A stretch of DNA of 60,447 nt, from positions 1 to 60,447 of the IMG/VR virus record IMGVR_UViG_3300031885_000015; one strand, written 5' to 3'. The DNA is from a virus. Shown here in pieces: positions 14,503-22,738 of this stretch. Every line of letters starts with the position of its first letter. Positions within the stretch are counted from its first letter, which is position 1. The notes under the pieces are model-generated. The model saw only the letters and a list, made by a program, of their open reading frames with translations. It did not search any database and had not been told where the DNA came from. The position numbers and the translations under genes are program-made.

Positions 14503-14928
14503 ATGAGTAGGTCAGTACCAGGTTCTGTAAGGTCCCTAGAATCATCCAGGGAGATCCCGGTGACGCAGCTAGATCGGCTCACAAAGAGGGTAGCTCGGGA
14601 GCTCCGTTCTTGTCCCTTCCAGGGCTGGGGGGTGCTCCTTCAGTGGATAGGGGAGCGGGTACGGGTCCAATGGGCCCCTAAGCCTAAGGAGGTAACTCAG
14701 TACGGCCCAGCAGGAGAGCAAAATTGTCTGTGGTGGCCACGAGATGCCTTTGCTACCGAGCAGGGCGTGCGACAGTCCCTTCAGATGTGGATAGATGCTA
14801 CAGCTACTGCACGAGCCGCAGCCGCAGCCGCCGAAGCTACCACACTGGTAGCAACCAATGAGAGCCTTAAGGCTATCTTGGAAGGTGATGAGAGCCTTAA
14901 GGTCGTCCTGGAGAGTGAGCCGAAGTGA
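14503..14928 (+). CDS. unknown protein
   Basis: A 141-residue protein; the ATG has GAGGAGG 7 nt upstream. A Trp-rich beta region (GWGVLLQWIGERVRVQWAP) is followed by an Ala-rich helix and two tandem copies of ESLK-x-(I/V)-LE. No family recognised. Confidence 0.6.
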   Translation: MSRSVPGSVRSLESSREIPVTQLDRLTKRVARELRSCPFQGWGVLLQWIGERVRVQWAPKPKEVTQYGPAGEQNCLWWPRDAFATEQGVRQSLQMWIDATATARAAAAAAEATTLVATNESLKAILEGDESLKVVLESEPK

Positions 14929-15113
14929 CACGTTTGAGTACTATTTGCTACTTCGCCTGGTACAGATAGTAGCGAGGTAGCTGTTCGAGCTTGAGAATAG
15001 CTGTTCCTTAAGGCTTGGGCTGCGATAAGGAGGATGAGTGGTCGTCATAGCACTAGACTCTGCGTGCTCTGTCACAGATGGCTGGTGGAGATGACCAACA
15101 GGGAGGTATTCTC

Positions 15114-15617
15114 GTGAAGAAGTGGCGCAGGAGTCACATGCTCATCCTGGTTATCGCGGTCCTGCTGGCAGTGATCTGTAGTGGGTGCTCAGAAAGATCA
15201 CCTGGGGTGCCCAAGCCGGACGTTCCAGCTACTCCAGCTGCTCCAACTACTCCAGCAGAATACGAGTTCGTGACCCTAGAGGTCAACAGGGTGACCTACG
15301 AGTATGGCATCCTCAAAGTGCTTGGCACCATCCACAACGACGGCCACACTGCTATACCTAACCCTGAGATCCACCTCATGGTTTACGACAGCACCAGGGT
15401 ACTTCTGAATGATGATGTGACCTGGGCGGCCGGACGAGTGTTTGACAGGATGGAGCCAGGTGCACGCTGGGCATTCGAAGCTATCAGCTTCGTGTGTGGG
15501 GCACCTAGTGGGCATCCGAGTCCACCCTGGGATACTGCAGCAAACGAGCCAACCAACTTCGATTGGGAGCTCGTCACCTATAGCGTAAAGTCCCAGACAG
15601 TCATGGCTCTGAAGTAG
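15114..15617 (+). CDS. lipoprotein with FxLyD-like domain
   Basis: A 167-residue exported protein: basic start (KKWRRS), a hydrophobic stretch (MLILVIAVLLAVI) and a lipobox-like CSGC, with Cys at about residue 24 as the lipidation site (the -3 Cys is unusual). A Pro-rich spacer (residues 30-48) leads to a beta-sandwich resembling FxLyD (LKVLGTIHNDGHTAI...). GTG 15114 is chosen for GGGAGG upstream. A surface lipoprotein encoded by a phage is commonly a superinfection-exclusion factor; that role is inference. Confidence 0.72.
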   Translation: MKKWRRSHMLILVIAVLLAVICSGCSERSPGVPKPDVPATPAAPTTPAEYEFVTLEVNRVTYEYGILKVLGTIHNDGHTAIPNPEIHLMVYDSTRVLLNDDVTWAAGRVFDRMEPGARWAFEAISFVCGAPSGHPSPPWDTAANEPTNFDWELVTYSVKSQTVMALK

Positions 15618-15662
15618 ATCTTCGAGGCTATTAGCATTGAGTGGCGAGGGGAGGAAATCAAA

Positions 15663-16070
15663 GTGCCTGATGTTACACCTGTAGTAGCCTTCTCTGAAGA
15701 TCGTCTAGTACCGATTCTGAAGCAGCAAGGGACGGTCTCTAGCTACAGTCTACAGGTTAGTGTGCGACGTGGGGATTGCCCAAAGTGGATCGCGCAGGCA
15801 ATCTTCAGCGGCAGGAGAATCCCTGCTCCGAATACTCCGGAGGGATGTCATAAAGGGTATCGGAACAGCTGCTACTGGGCGATGCTACCACAGGACAACT
15901 ACTCGGTCTGCGCACATGACCGAATGCCTTCTCGTCCTGTCTCTAAGAAGCAGATCGATGAGTACCTCGCTGCGAGGGACAAGAAGGCTGCCGCGGGTGC
16001 GTCAGCAGGTGCATCAGCGGGTGCGTCAGCGGGCGTGGAAGAGGGAGGAGACGATCGGACTCCTTCGTGA
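15663..16070 (+). CDS. unknown protein with GASA repeats
   Basis: A 135-residue protein; GTG start after GGGGAGGAAATC. Several Cys and aromatic residues in the centre, then a tail of GASA repeats encoded by a 12-bp DNA repeat near 15997-16033. No family recognised. Confidence 0.6.
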   Translation: MPDVTPVVAFSEDRLVPILKQQGTVSSYSLQVSVRRGDCPKWIAQAIFSGRRIPAPNTPEGCHKGYRNSCYWAMLPQDNYSVCAHDRMPSRPVSKKQIDEYLAARDKKAAAGASAGASAGASAGVEEGGDDRTPS

Positions 16071-16168
16071 TGGACAGGGCTACTGAAGCAGTCTGATACT
16101 TGTGTGATCGGCAGACTGTGTGATTAGCTACCGTACACCCAAGAGGCGACCCTTAAGGGGATAGGCTC

Positions 16169-16660
16169 ATGTCTCGAGAAGCAATACTCTATACTGATGG
16201 TGCCGTACGAGGCAACCCTGGCCCTGCAGGTATAGGCGTTTACCTGTATGATCCCGACACTGGAGAAACCATCGCTGATGGTGGGGAGTACATAGGTGTA
16301 GTTGTGGATGCGAATGTAGCTGAGTATCGAGCGCTGATTCGTGGTTTAGAGATAGCACGCACAGTAGGAGTTACAGCACTCTTAGTTCACCTAGACAGTG
16401 AGCTTGTACTGCATCAAGTCACAGGGCAATATCGCGCCAAGAACGCGACGCTGATTGTACTTCGTGACCAGGTACGGGAGCTGATGCGATCATTTAGGAT
16501 AATCCATCTAGAGTACACACCACGTGCCGCAAACGCACGGGCAGACGCTCGTGCGCAGCAGGCTACCACAGGGCGGCCTGACCCAGCGCTGCCGGTTACA
16601 GTGCGAAGGCCAAGCGCAGCCCTGCTCACCAGTAAGATTGGTGTCCAAGAGGTCATCTAG
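16169..16660 (+). CDS. RNase HI-like nuclease
   Basis: A 163-residue RNase H fold: first strand LYTDGAVRGNPGPAGIGVYL (catalytic Asp10), NVAEYRALIRGLEIA (Glu), LLVHLDSELV (Asp) and a final NARADARAQQ (Asp). It degrades RNA in RNA:DNA hybrids, for primer removal or R-loop resolution. Length fits the plant/archaeal-type single-domain group. ATG start 16169. Confidence 0.85.
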   Translation: MSREAILYTDGAVRGNPGPAGIGVYLYDPDTGETIADGGEYIGVVVDANVAEYRALIRGLEIARTVGVTALLVHLDSELVLHQVTGQYRAKNATLIVLRDQVRELMRSFRIIHLEYTPRAANARADARAQQATTGRPDPALPVTVRRPSAALLTSKIGVQEVI

Positions 16661-16763
16661 CTGCATATGATCGTCTCGTTTGTGCAAAGTGAGAGGAGGT
16701 GGGAGTATGTAAATAGCATATAACTCTTGTGCTTCCTCCAAGAGGAGGTCCAAGAGACTGAAG

Positions 16764-16910
16764 GTGTTCGACGAGTACTGCTATATCGCTCACACACTCA
16801 GGATACGGCCTGACGTATGGAATGGGATGGAACGCCACATCAGGGTGGCGCACAGGGACGCCGGCTGGGGAAACCGGCACGTCAGGCAGAAAGGAGGAGG
16901 TACACCGTGA
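16764..16910 (+). CDS. small unknown ORF
   Basis: A 48-residue reading frame whose stop overlaps the start of the next gene as GTGA, which supports translation. The start is uncertain: GTG 16764 lies 15 nt after GAGGAGG, and a non-standard CTG at 16758 is better spaced. His/Arg/Trp-rich. Confidence 0.45.
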   Translation: MFDEYCYIAHTLRIRPDVWNGMERHIRVAHRDAGWGNRHVRQKGGGTP

Positions 16911-17131
16911 TTCTCGTTAGAGTAGGTAAGAGAAACTACTTCGCTCGTGACGAGAGCTGCAAGCAGCGTAGATGTTGGGCTCCTGGTGAATATCAACATC
17001 GTGGAGCCACCGGGGCTAGTGGTTCACGAAATACTGGTGCAGTTAGCAGGGTGTGCCTGACTCACATCTATCAGGGCTGCCCAAAGCTAGACGTTGCCAG
17101 TGTGGTGGAAGGGCAGACACAGCGGACTTAA
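16907..17131 (+). CDS. small unknown basic protein overlapping tRNA-Leu
   Basis: A 74-residue frame; GTG start with AAAGGAGGAGG upstream. Its last 36 nt lie inside the tRNA-Leu gene, so the true C-terminus may have been replaced when the tRNA arrived, or the tRNA is processed from the same transcript. Confidence 0.5.
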   Translation: MILVRVGKRNYFARDESCKQRRCWAPGEYQHRGATGASGSRNTGAVSRVCLTHIYQGCPKLDVASVVEGQTQRT

Positions 17132-17176
17132 AATCCGCCGCCGTAAGGCATCTGGGTTCAAATCCCAGCACTGGCA
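17096..17176 (+). tRNA. tRNA-Leu (anticodon UAA)
   Basis: An 81-nt cloverleaf. Acceptor GCCAGTG (17096-17102) pairs with CACTGGC (17169-17175), and A17176 is the discriminator. The anticodon stem-loop is GCGGA-CTTAAAA-TCCGC. The class II variable arm is CGCCGTAAGGCAT, and the T arm is CTGGG-TTCAAAT-CCCAG. CCA is not encoded. It reads UUA (and UUG by wobble). Confidence 0.95.
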
Positions 17177-17261
17177 TTAACGTTTCAGGAACAGCGTGTT
17201 TTGTGGTTGCCTCTCTGGTACTTCAGTGTGGACTTCAGACATTTAAGGAGGAAGTTGTGGC

Positions 17262-17486
17262 ATGGTTGAAGAGGTTAGCTCCCAAGAGGTCGAGCGAATG
17301 AAGCGATGGATAGACACCGCTTCGTACGAGGATCTCCTGCGAAAGCGGCGCTTCGCAGTGAGTGGCGATCCGTTCTTCCAGGGAGAGGTAGGAGATCACT
17401 ACGTGAAGGTCATGAGTGAAAGGCGAGCTGAAGTAGGAGTCGACGAACACGTTCGGATCAGCAAGCTCGTAGGTTGGGAGAGGTAG
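17262..17486 (+). CDS. conserved-looking small phage protein
   Basis: A 74-residue protein. The stretch RMKRWIDTASYEDLLRKRRF...GDPFFQGEVGDHYVKVM looks like a widespread uncharacterised phage/bacterial family, as far as I recall. AAGGAGG lies 13 nt before the ATG at 17262, which is long. Confidence 0.65.
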   Translation: MVEEVSSQEVERMKRWIDTASYEDLLRKRRFAVSGDPFFQGEVGDHYVKVMSERRAEVGVDEHVRISKLVGWER

Positions 17487-17494
17487 GAAAGTCC

Positions 17495-17620
17495 ATGATC
17501 ATTACTTGGCCTCAATGGCTGATGCTTGGTCTCCTCTTACCGATCATCGTCGGAACTGTAGGGCCACTAGTGCATCTCGTCGCAAGGCTGGCGCCGAAGC
17601 AGCATCGTAGGGAGGCCTGA
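17495..17620 (+). CDS. small single-span membrane protein
   Basis: A 41-residue frame with one hydrophobic helix (WLMLGLLLPIIVGTVGPLVHLV) and a basic tail. AGGTAGGAAAG lies upstream. It ends 2 nt before the next start. Confidence 0.5.
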   Translation: MIITWPQWLMLGLLLPIIVGTVGPLVHLVARLAPKQHRREA

Positions 17621-17622
17621 CA

Positions 17623-18039
17623 GTGCTCGACCGTACACTTTGCGTCATTGCCGCTCATACCGAGCTCATGAGCCATACCCTGCGTGAGGTTCACTCGGTT
17701 GTCTACCTCGCGCAGACAAAAGGCGCCGACCTGGGCCTTCGCTTCTGGTACGACCCAAACGGCCCGTGGTCTAAGGAATTGTCGGAGGTCATCCATGCCG
17801 GCGAGATGAGCGCCCTGGTGGCGGTCGATACCATGGGTCATTTGAAGACTAGCGCGGCGTGCTCGTTTGTGCTGGCTGCATGTCTAGAGAGTGAGGCCGA
17901 CAGGCGGTTGAGGGAGGTACTTCCTGGCCTCATCACCCAGAAGGGCCTTTGCCAGAAGGCGACGCGGCACTATCGGAGAGTGCTAGAGGCCGCGGAAGCC
18001 GAGAAGCGAGGAGGTAAGCAGAAGTGTCCCACGCAATAG
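17623..18039 (+). CDS. unknown helical protein
   Basis: A 138-residue protein; GTG start with GGGAGG 8 nt upstream. Predominantly helical with His and Cys scattered, basic C-terminus. No family recognised. Overlaps the next gene by 16 nt. Confidence 0.65.
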   Translation: MLDRTLCVIAAHTELMSHTLREVHSVVYLAQTKGADLGLRFWYDPNGPWSKELSEVIHAGEMSALVAVDTMGHLKTSAACSFVLAACLESEADRRLREVLPGLITQKGLCQKATRHYRRVLEAAEAEKRGGKQKCPTQ

Positions 18040-18311
18040 TTGTGACCTACTTTGAAGACCTAGTGGATGTGTCCTACGTGTTCACCAACGAGGAGCCAGG
18101 TAAGTTCCGGGCTGATGTTATCAATGCTCTAGATATCGCTGTAGCCTTTGTGGGCTTGCAAGTTCGTGGTCGCACGCGAGACGAGGCGTTAGATAACCTA
18201 CAGAAACGCATGATCCAGCTTGTTGTTTGCTACATCGAGGAGGCGCGGCGCGACTCCACGACTCAGCTCATTGTGAAGAACCTTCACGATAAGCGGGAGG
18301 AGGCGAAATAA
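18024..18311 (+). CDS. unknown protein
   Basis: A 95-residue acidic protein; GTG start with GAGGAGG upstream, overlapping the previous gene. Beta strand then helices (DEALDNLQKRMIQLVVCYIEEARRD). It reads directly into the next gene. Confidence 0.6.
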   Translation: MSHAIVVTYFEDLVDVSYVFTNEEPGKFRADVINALDIAVAFVGLQVRGRTRDEALDNLQKRMIQLVVCYIEEARRDSTTQLIVKNLHDKREEAK

Positions 18312-18554
18312 ATGTCTGACAAGGAGTACAAACAGCCAGTCAAGCCTATCACAGTTGAAGACATCATCACTGAGGCCGACGGCTTCTATTGGAGTCTAAC
18401 CTTCTCCGAGGCCCAGGACTTCCTACGTGAGTGTGGCCCCAAGATTGCTGAAAAGCTGTGGGATCACCTACCTGATGCCATGCAGGAGCTGCTCAGTGCG
18501 TGGCTCAAGAGAACCGGGTGTGGAAAGCCTCAGCCCATGTCGTTGGTTGAGTAG
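18312..18554 (+). CDS. unknown protein
   Basis: An 80-residue acidic helical protein; the ATG follows GGGAGGAGG. No motif seen. Confidence 0.6.
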   Translation: MSDKEYKQPVKPITVEDIITEADGFYWSLTFSEAQDFLRECGPKIAEKLWDHLPDAMQELLSAWLKRTGCGKPQPMSLVE

Positions 18555-18684
18555 TGGCGCATTCCAGACCCCCTTTGGCCCTGAGGACGATGCTCGGTGT
18601 GATAGCCCCAAGATGCCAACGAAGTCGCCCAGGTGTGATGAGGATTGCCCTGGCTACGAATGCTTGTTCCCTAGCGAGGTGTAG
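18547..18684 (+). CDS. small Cys-rich protein
   Basis: A 45-residue frame started at TTG 18547, coupled to the previous stop. Four Cys in RCDSPKMPTKSPRCDEDCPGYEC suggest a zinc knuckle. No strong ribosome binding site. Confidence 0.4.
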   Translation: MSSGAFQTPFGPEDDARCDSPKMPTKSPRCDEDCPGYECLFPSEV

Positions 18685-18687
18685 TCG

Positions 18688-18870
18688 ATGCTTGTCCTGT
18701 CTCACTTCAAGGATGGCACCATCATTCCTGACGGCTGCCCTGACGGTCGTAGTTGGTGTTTGCAGGCTCACTGGAGTGGTCGTACAGAACGATGTCTACT
18801 ATATGGTGGGCGCGAGAGTAGCTGTACCATCTGCGAGCGCGACCAAGTTGTCGACGAGGAGGAGACGTGA
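18688..18870 (+). CDS. small unknown protein
   Basis: A 60-residue frame; the ATG has GCGAGGTG upstream. Cys and Trp spaced through the chain (CPDG, CLQAHW, CLLY, CTIC). Possibly metal binding. Confidence 0.5.
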   Translation: MLVLSHFKDGTIIPDGCPDGRSWCLQAHWSGRTERCLLYGGRESSCTICERDQVVDEEET

Positions 18871-18873
18871 TCG

Positions 18874-19170
18874 ATGGACAGAATCGTTATCAGACTAGAA
18901 CCAGGCATGCGAGTCGAGGTCTACACCGAACGAGTAAGATTGTTCTGCCAGCCTATCCTGCGTCTCTATCCCCACGGCGGTTTCGCATCGATTCCTAGCG
19001 AGGCTCCAGAGACACTGATCGTGTGCGAGGATCCCGAGCACGCGCGGTCCTTACTGATCGAGATGCTACAACTTCTAGACAAGGACATCCAGGAGCGAAA
19101 GGCGCGCGTCGAGGAGGAAGAGGCTGAGTCTAATATACTGGACGAGATGCCACATATCGACAACCGATAA
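18874..19170 (+). CDS. unknown protein with coiled-coil end
   Basis: A 98-residue protein; GAGGAGGAG upstream. Beta-rich first half, then a charged helix (LLIEMLQLLDKDIQERKARVEEEEAE) suited to a coiled coil. Confidence 0.6.
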   Translation: MDRIVIRLEPGMRVEVYTERVRLFCQPILRLYPHGGFASIPSEAPETLIVCEDPEHARSLLIEMLQLLDKDIQERKARVEEEEAESNILDEMPHIDNR

Positions 19171-19218
19171 GAGCTGTAGACACAGAAAGTACCAGACTAG
19201 GGCAAAGGAGGAGTGGAC

Positions 19219-19440
19219 GTGAAAATAGTAGCTGCCTACATCCTGCTGAATACGGACGACCCGTTGGGTGCCCCGTCCCACGGCTTTGTTAGACCCAAGG
19301 ATTGTCCCCTGGGCTACACCTTCTGTCTTGATATATCGTTTGAGGGCAAACAAAAAAGGCGCTGTATCCATCTGCGCGAGGCCGCCGTTTTTGGTGGCAT
19401 CGACTGCGGTGCCAATGAATGCGGCGCAAAGGAGGGCTAG
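19219..19440 (+). CDS. small unknown protein
   Basis: A 73-residue protein; GTG 19219 is ideally spaced from AAAGGAGG. Five Cys in the second half, Gly-rich end (FGGIDCGANECGAKEG). Confidence 0.6.
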   Translation: MKIVAAYILLNTDDPLGAPSHGFVRPKDCPLGYTFCLDISFEGKQKRRCIHLREAAVFGGIDCGANECGAKEG

Positions 19441-19443
19441 CCA

Positions 19444-19761
19444 ATGCACATCACCATCAGGGACCACGCACGCGACAGGCTGCGTAAGTACTACGGCGAC
19501 GACGCGAAGGCACTTGAGGACATCGCCGTTAGTATGCTCTATACAGCTCTACGGCGAGGGGTCAAGCCAGAGATGTACCAAGATGGTCGCACAGGTGAGC
19601 AGTATCTCCAGATTCCCATCGCCCTGCGTGGTGAGGGTGTGGCACGATTCGCCTTGCGTAAATGGGGCGGGTATCAGCTACGCACTGTGACCCCACCAAG
19701 GGGCGCACGGCAGCGAGATCACCTAGCTACGCTGGCTCGAGCTCACGCCCTGAAGCCATGA
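19444..19761 (+). CDS. unknown basic protein
   Basis: A 105-residue basic protein, ATG 4 nt after the previous stop. Begins MHITIRDHARDRLRKYYG, like proteins with an ATPase- or toxin-like fold (phage/RelE-type small proteins) but not convincingly. Function unknown. Confidence 0.6.
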   Translation: MHITIRDHARDRLRKYYGDDAKALEDIAVSMLYTALRRGVKPEMYQDGRTGEQYLQIPIALRGEGVARFALRKWGGYQLRTVTPPRGARQRDHLATLARAHALKP

Positions 19762-19789
19762 GGAGCCACTCGTAGGGAGGAATCGAGCT

Positions 19790-20488
19790 GTGTTATCTAA
19801 GGTGATTCCTCTTCCAAGCATGCCAGAACCGGGGGTACGCCTCTCTGTCGGTGCCAGTGAAATCGCCGAAACGTTGGCAGATACCCTGTTTCAATGTCTT
19901 AAGTGTTTTCCTCCCAGTAAGAGGCGGCAGGTTGCATTCTTGTGCATCGGTGCTGGCCGATCGATAGGAGATATACTAGGACCAACGGTAGGTTCACTGC
20001 TAGTTGACGCTGGGTGGAGAGTAGGCTGCGTACCAGGTGGAGCATTTAAGCGATGTGGCGTATCGCGGGTATCTGTGTATGGTACTCTAGAGCGCCCCGC
20101 ACATGCTGGAGGCATTCCCCTATCAGGAGGGTCTCGTCGGACAACTATCATTGCCATAGGTGCGTGTCCAGGGTCACTTGAGGATATAGGCTCGATTGAT
20201 ATTAGACTCGGCCCCATCCAACCTTGTATTGGCCTCGCCACACACGTGGATTCCTTCAGGGATCTCTTACCAGTAGGCGACGTGTCTGTGGCTGGAGCGA
20301 TCGGTGTGGGGAGCATAGATCAACTCCTTGGAGCTACAGCTACTCAGGTAGGGCCACGAGTGGTACTTAGGCTCGATGAGCTCAGCGTCCAACTTAGCGT
20401 AGTTATGAGTATAGCAGCTGCCATCAGCCGTGGAGTACTTGTAGCTTTGGGGGCACATCCAAGGAATCTGCACGGAGGGAGGAAATGA
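19790..20488 (+). CDS. YyaC-like sporulation protein (DUF1256)
   Basis: A 232-residue protein matching the YyaC family along its length: FLCIGAGRSIGDILGP, VYGTLERPAHA, TIIAIGACPGSLEDIG, GPIQP, LPVGDVSVAGAIGVGS, and a final LSVVMSIAAAISRGV. YyaC folds like the germination protease GPR and is expressed in sporulating Bacillota. Here two acidic positions that I recall as Asp in host YyaC (TDRSTGD and VDACLG) are Gly, so activity may be lost or changed. GTG start with AGGGAGG upstream. Its presence points to a spore-forming host and a link between phage and sporulation. Confidence 0.82.
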   Translation: MLSKVIPLPSMPEPGVRLSVGASEIAETLADTLFQCLKCFPPSKRRQVAFLCIGAGRSIGDILGPTVGSLLVDAGWRVGCVPGGAFKRCGVSRVSVYGTLERPAHAGGIPLSGGSRRTTIIAIGACPGSLEDIGSIDIRLGPIQPCIGLATHVDSFRDLLPVGDVSVAGAIGVGSIDQLLGATATQVGPRVVLRLDELSVQLSVVMSIAAAISRGVLVALGAHPRNLHGGRK

Positions 20489-20991
20489 GAATGGGAGGAG
20501 ACAAGGACGACCCGCTTTACGCCGCTATCGTCGCGTTTCAAGAGAGACTTCGCTGCACGCCCATCGAACAGATAATCGATGAGGTTGTGAGGAGTTATAA
20601 CAAGCATGCGGACTCTCCTGTTACAGATCGTCCCCTGATATGGGACTGGCGCCACTTGATGTGCATCAGCCAGATTGTGCATTGTGGTTCTCACAGCAGT
20701 GACCTTCTGTTGGAGTTTGCAGGTGAGACATTACAGATCGCTCTCAAGGCCGTTCCGCGCGCCATGATGGCAGAGGAGGCGCTGCAAAACGTTGTTGCCG
20801 CGCTTCAGGAAGAGAATAACCTGTGTGTGTGGTGTCCAGAGCATGAGGTCACCGCCGCAGGCCCACCTGGCTACAGGGCGCTGATTTGCAAGCGAAATCA
20901 GCCGCGCTACGACCCCGACCATATCAAGAAGTGCTTCACCGACGCGATGCTTGCCGAAGCCTACACAAAGGTGCTACAAGGAAGGAAGTGA
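20485..20991 (+). CDS. unknown protein
   Basis: A 168-residue protein; ATG overlaps the YyaC stop (ATGA), so the two are coupled. Helical, with CVWCPEHE and CKRNQPRYDPDHIKKC near the C-terminus, a possible zinc site. No family recognised. Confidence 0.65.
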   Translation: MRMGGDKDDPLYAAIVAFQERLRCTPIEQIIDEVVRSYNKHADSPVTDRPLIWDWRHLMCISQIVHCGSHSSDLLLEFAGETLQIALKAVPRAMMAEEALQNVVAALQEENNLCVWCPEHEVTAAGPPGYRALICKRNQPRYDPDHIKKCFTDAMLAEAYTKVLQGRK

Positions 20992-20995
20992 CATA

Positions 20996-21286
20996 GTGTA
21001 CCTAATCATCGCCACCATCGAAAAGGGTGAGGTTGTCGGTGAGGGCCGTGGGCGCGATTTCAAGGCCAGTGTTGAGCGGCTGTACCAGAGGTGGCATCAA
21101 CAGAAGTATGGCAAGGGCGACCGCCGACGCGTAGTGGCTCGCAGTCACCGCATCACAAGAAACGCAGACTACAGTGTGTACCGCATTCGAATGGGCTACC
21201 GACCTGATCCCTGCTTTAGCACTTACGTGTTAGACCCAGAGATCTCGGTCTACGTGAACTACAGAAATGTGATTGACCCTCGATAA
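20996..21286 (+). CDS. unknown basic protein
   Basis: A 96-residue protein, GTG 20996 after GGAAGGAAG. Beta strands and a basic centre (KGDRRRVVARSHRITR). No motif recognised. Confidence 0.55.
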   Translation: MYLIIATIEKGEVVGEGRGRDFKASVERLYQRWHQQKYGKGDRRRVVARSHRITRNADYSVYRIRMGYRPDPCFSTYVLDPEISVYVNYRNVIDPR

Positions 21287-21333
21287 AGTGACCTCTGATG
21301 AGCTCAGCGTGTATTGTAGAGGAGGGAACGTAG

Positions 21334-21651
21334 GTGAAGTTCGACGCGAAGTGGCCTAACCCAGTACCGGTCAAAAGCTACCTCATTAGTGGCAGGTTTT
21401 CTGATGAGGTTATCTACGTACCAACCAAAAACAAGTCGGTGAAGTGCGAACGCTGTGGCGCACTCACTGGACCTTGGTACAACCCAAGCTTCGGTGCTGT
21501 TTTCTGCTCTGAGGAGTGTCTCGTGGCAATGTGGCGTGAGTACGCTGAGGCACTCAAACAGCGGCCAGCGACGCCTGCTGAGGCAAGAGAAGTTGAGGAG
21601 GACGCGAGGCTGGAGATAGAAAATAGCGCCGAGGAGGATGATCCTAGGTAG
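21334..21651 (+). CDS. zinc-finger protein
   Basis: A 105-residue protein; GTG after GAGGAGGG. CERCGALTG...FCSEECLVAMW is a C2-C2 knuckle like MYM-type fingers, as at 7923 and 39872. An acidic helix closes the protein. Confidence 0.65.
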   Translation: MKFDAKWPNPVPVKSYLISGRFSDEVIYVPTKNKSVKCERCGALTGPWYNPSFGAVFCSEECLVAMWREYAEALKQRPATPAEAREVEEDARLEIENSAEEDDPR

Positions 21652-21690
21652 CAACGGTCTGACCCGACTAGCACGAAGGAGGGAATTCAC

Positions 21691-22179
21691 TTGGAGGACC
21701 AGGTAATGGAACGCCCTTTGAAGCAGGGTGTCATCAAAGAGATCATTGAACTGACCGCAACTGGAGTAAGTACCCTCGTGTTCTCAGACAAGACCGTGGC
21801 ACACATCAGTGCGGAGGGAATGAGTGTCCTCCGCGAAACCGCCGTGGCACAGGGAATCCCGTCCCCTATTGGCCTACGCATTACGTACACCACTGACGAG
21901 CGCGGCGTCATGCTCGACTTCGCACCTGCACTAGACGACCTCACAGTGCTGGAAATCGATCGTGCAGTACACTACCTGGGCATGACACGTGTGCAGCCTC
22001 GGGTATACCAACTCATACGGTACGTCGCGGGCGTCCGGGCCGCTCTGGGAGCCAAGGACAGATCCCGTGCATTGACCCTCATCAACGCACACAACAAGCT
22101 TGTGCGTCAGCTACGCTGCGCAGCAGATAAGAGTCGTGAGGCAGCAGACAAGAGTTGTGGGGTGGGTCAGAGTAGCTAG
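21691..22179 (+). CDS. unknown protein
   Basis: A 162-residue protein with two plausible starts: TTG 21691 (AAGGAGGG upstream) and ATG 21706 (GGAGG upstream). Alpha/beta first half, helical second half with a repeated AADKS(R/C) near the end. No family recognised. Confidence 0.6.
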   Translation: MEDQVMERPLKQGVIKEIIELTATGVSTLVFSDKTVAHISAEGMSVLRETAVAQGIPSPIGLRITYTTDERGVMLDFAPALDDLTVLEIDRAVHYLGMTRVQPRVYQLIRYVAGVRAALGAKDRSRALTLINAHNKLVRQLRCAADKSREAADKSCGVGQSS

Positions 22180-22183
22180 TACC

Positions 22184-22303
22184 ATGACCACGATACACAT
22201 TCAAGACTTCAAGTTTCAGCTAGGCGACGAGATCCTTGAGGTCCAAGGCCTCAGGAGCCACTTTCTAGGCCTTCTCCATGAGTCACTCCTTCTTGCATGT
22301 TGA
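22184..22303 (+). CDS. doubtful small ORF
   Basis: A 39-residue frame starting 5 nt after the previous stop but without a clear ribosome binding site. Its end overlaps the promoter at 22300. Listed as possible only. Confidence 0.3.
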   Translation: MTTIHIQDFKFQLGDEILEVQGLRSHFLGLLHESLLLAC

Positions 22304-22328
22304 CTTCTCCACAAAATTATTGTATAAT
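22300..22328 (+). promoter_or_regulatory. strong promoter, rightward
   Basis: TTGACT (22300-22305), 17 bp, TATAAT (22323-22328), followed by GAGGAGGATG and GTG 22369. It renews transcription towards the nuclease/helicase genes. Confidence 0.9.
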
Positions 22329-22368
22329 TAGAGTAGAGAGCTATATTTGGCTATGAGGAGGATGAGCA

Positions 22369-22710
22369 GTGGGTACTCCTTCTGGTACGATCCCCACGGG
22401 TAGCAACGACGTGACCTGCTTCGATCAGCTTTCGGGAGAGTTACTTGGTCACCCTCCAGTCCTAAGGTGCTATCGAGTGAACGCTCCCCTCGAGCGTCCA
22501 GTAGATGCTCGAAGGAGGTCTTATCGTGAATTGAGCGGCAGCTCGAGCTTCTTCATCGTGTTTGCACACACTCCACAAGAAGCACAACGCTTGGTAGTTG
22601 CGCATAGCAAAGAGGTGAGGGTGCTAGACCTCATAGAGACTGAGGACGAGGTTGTCGAGCTACCCTTGCAGCACGGTGTAGCGGCTGTCGCACACATAGA
22701 GGACCTTTGA
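22369..22710 (+). CDS. unknown protein
   Basis: A 113-residue protein; GTG start after AGGAGGATG. Mixed alpha/beta: ELSGSSSFFIVFAHTPQEAQRLV suggests a small ferredoxin-like fold. First gene behind the 22300 promoter. Confidence 0.6.
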   Translation: MGTPSGTIPTGSNDVTCFDQLSGELLGHPPVLRCYRVNAPLERPVDARRRSYRELSGSSSFFIVFAHTPQEAQRLVVAHSKEVRVLDLIETEDEVVELPLQHGVAAVAHIEDL

Positions 22711-22738
22711 TCCTACCAAAAAGGGAGGCAGAAGAGAG

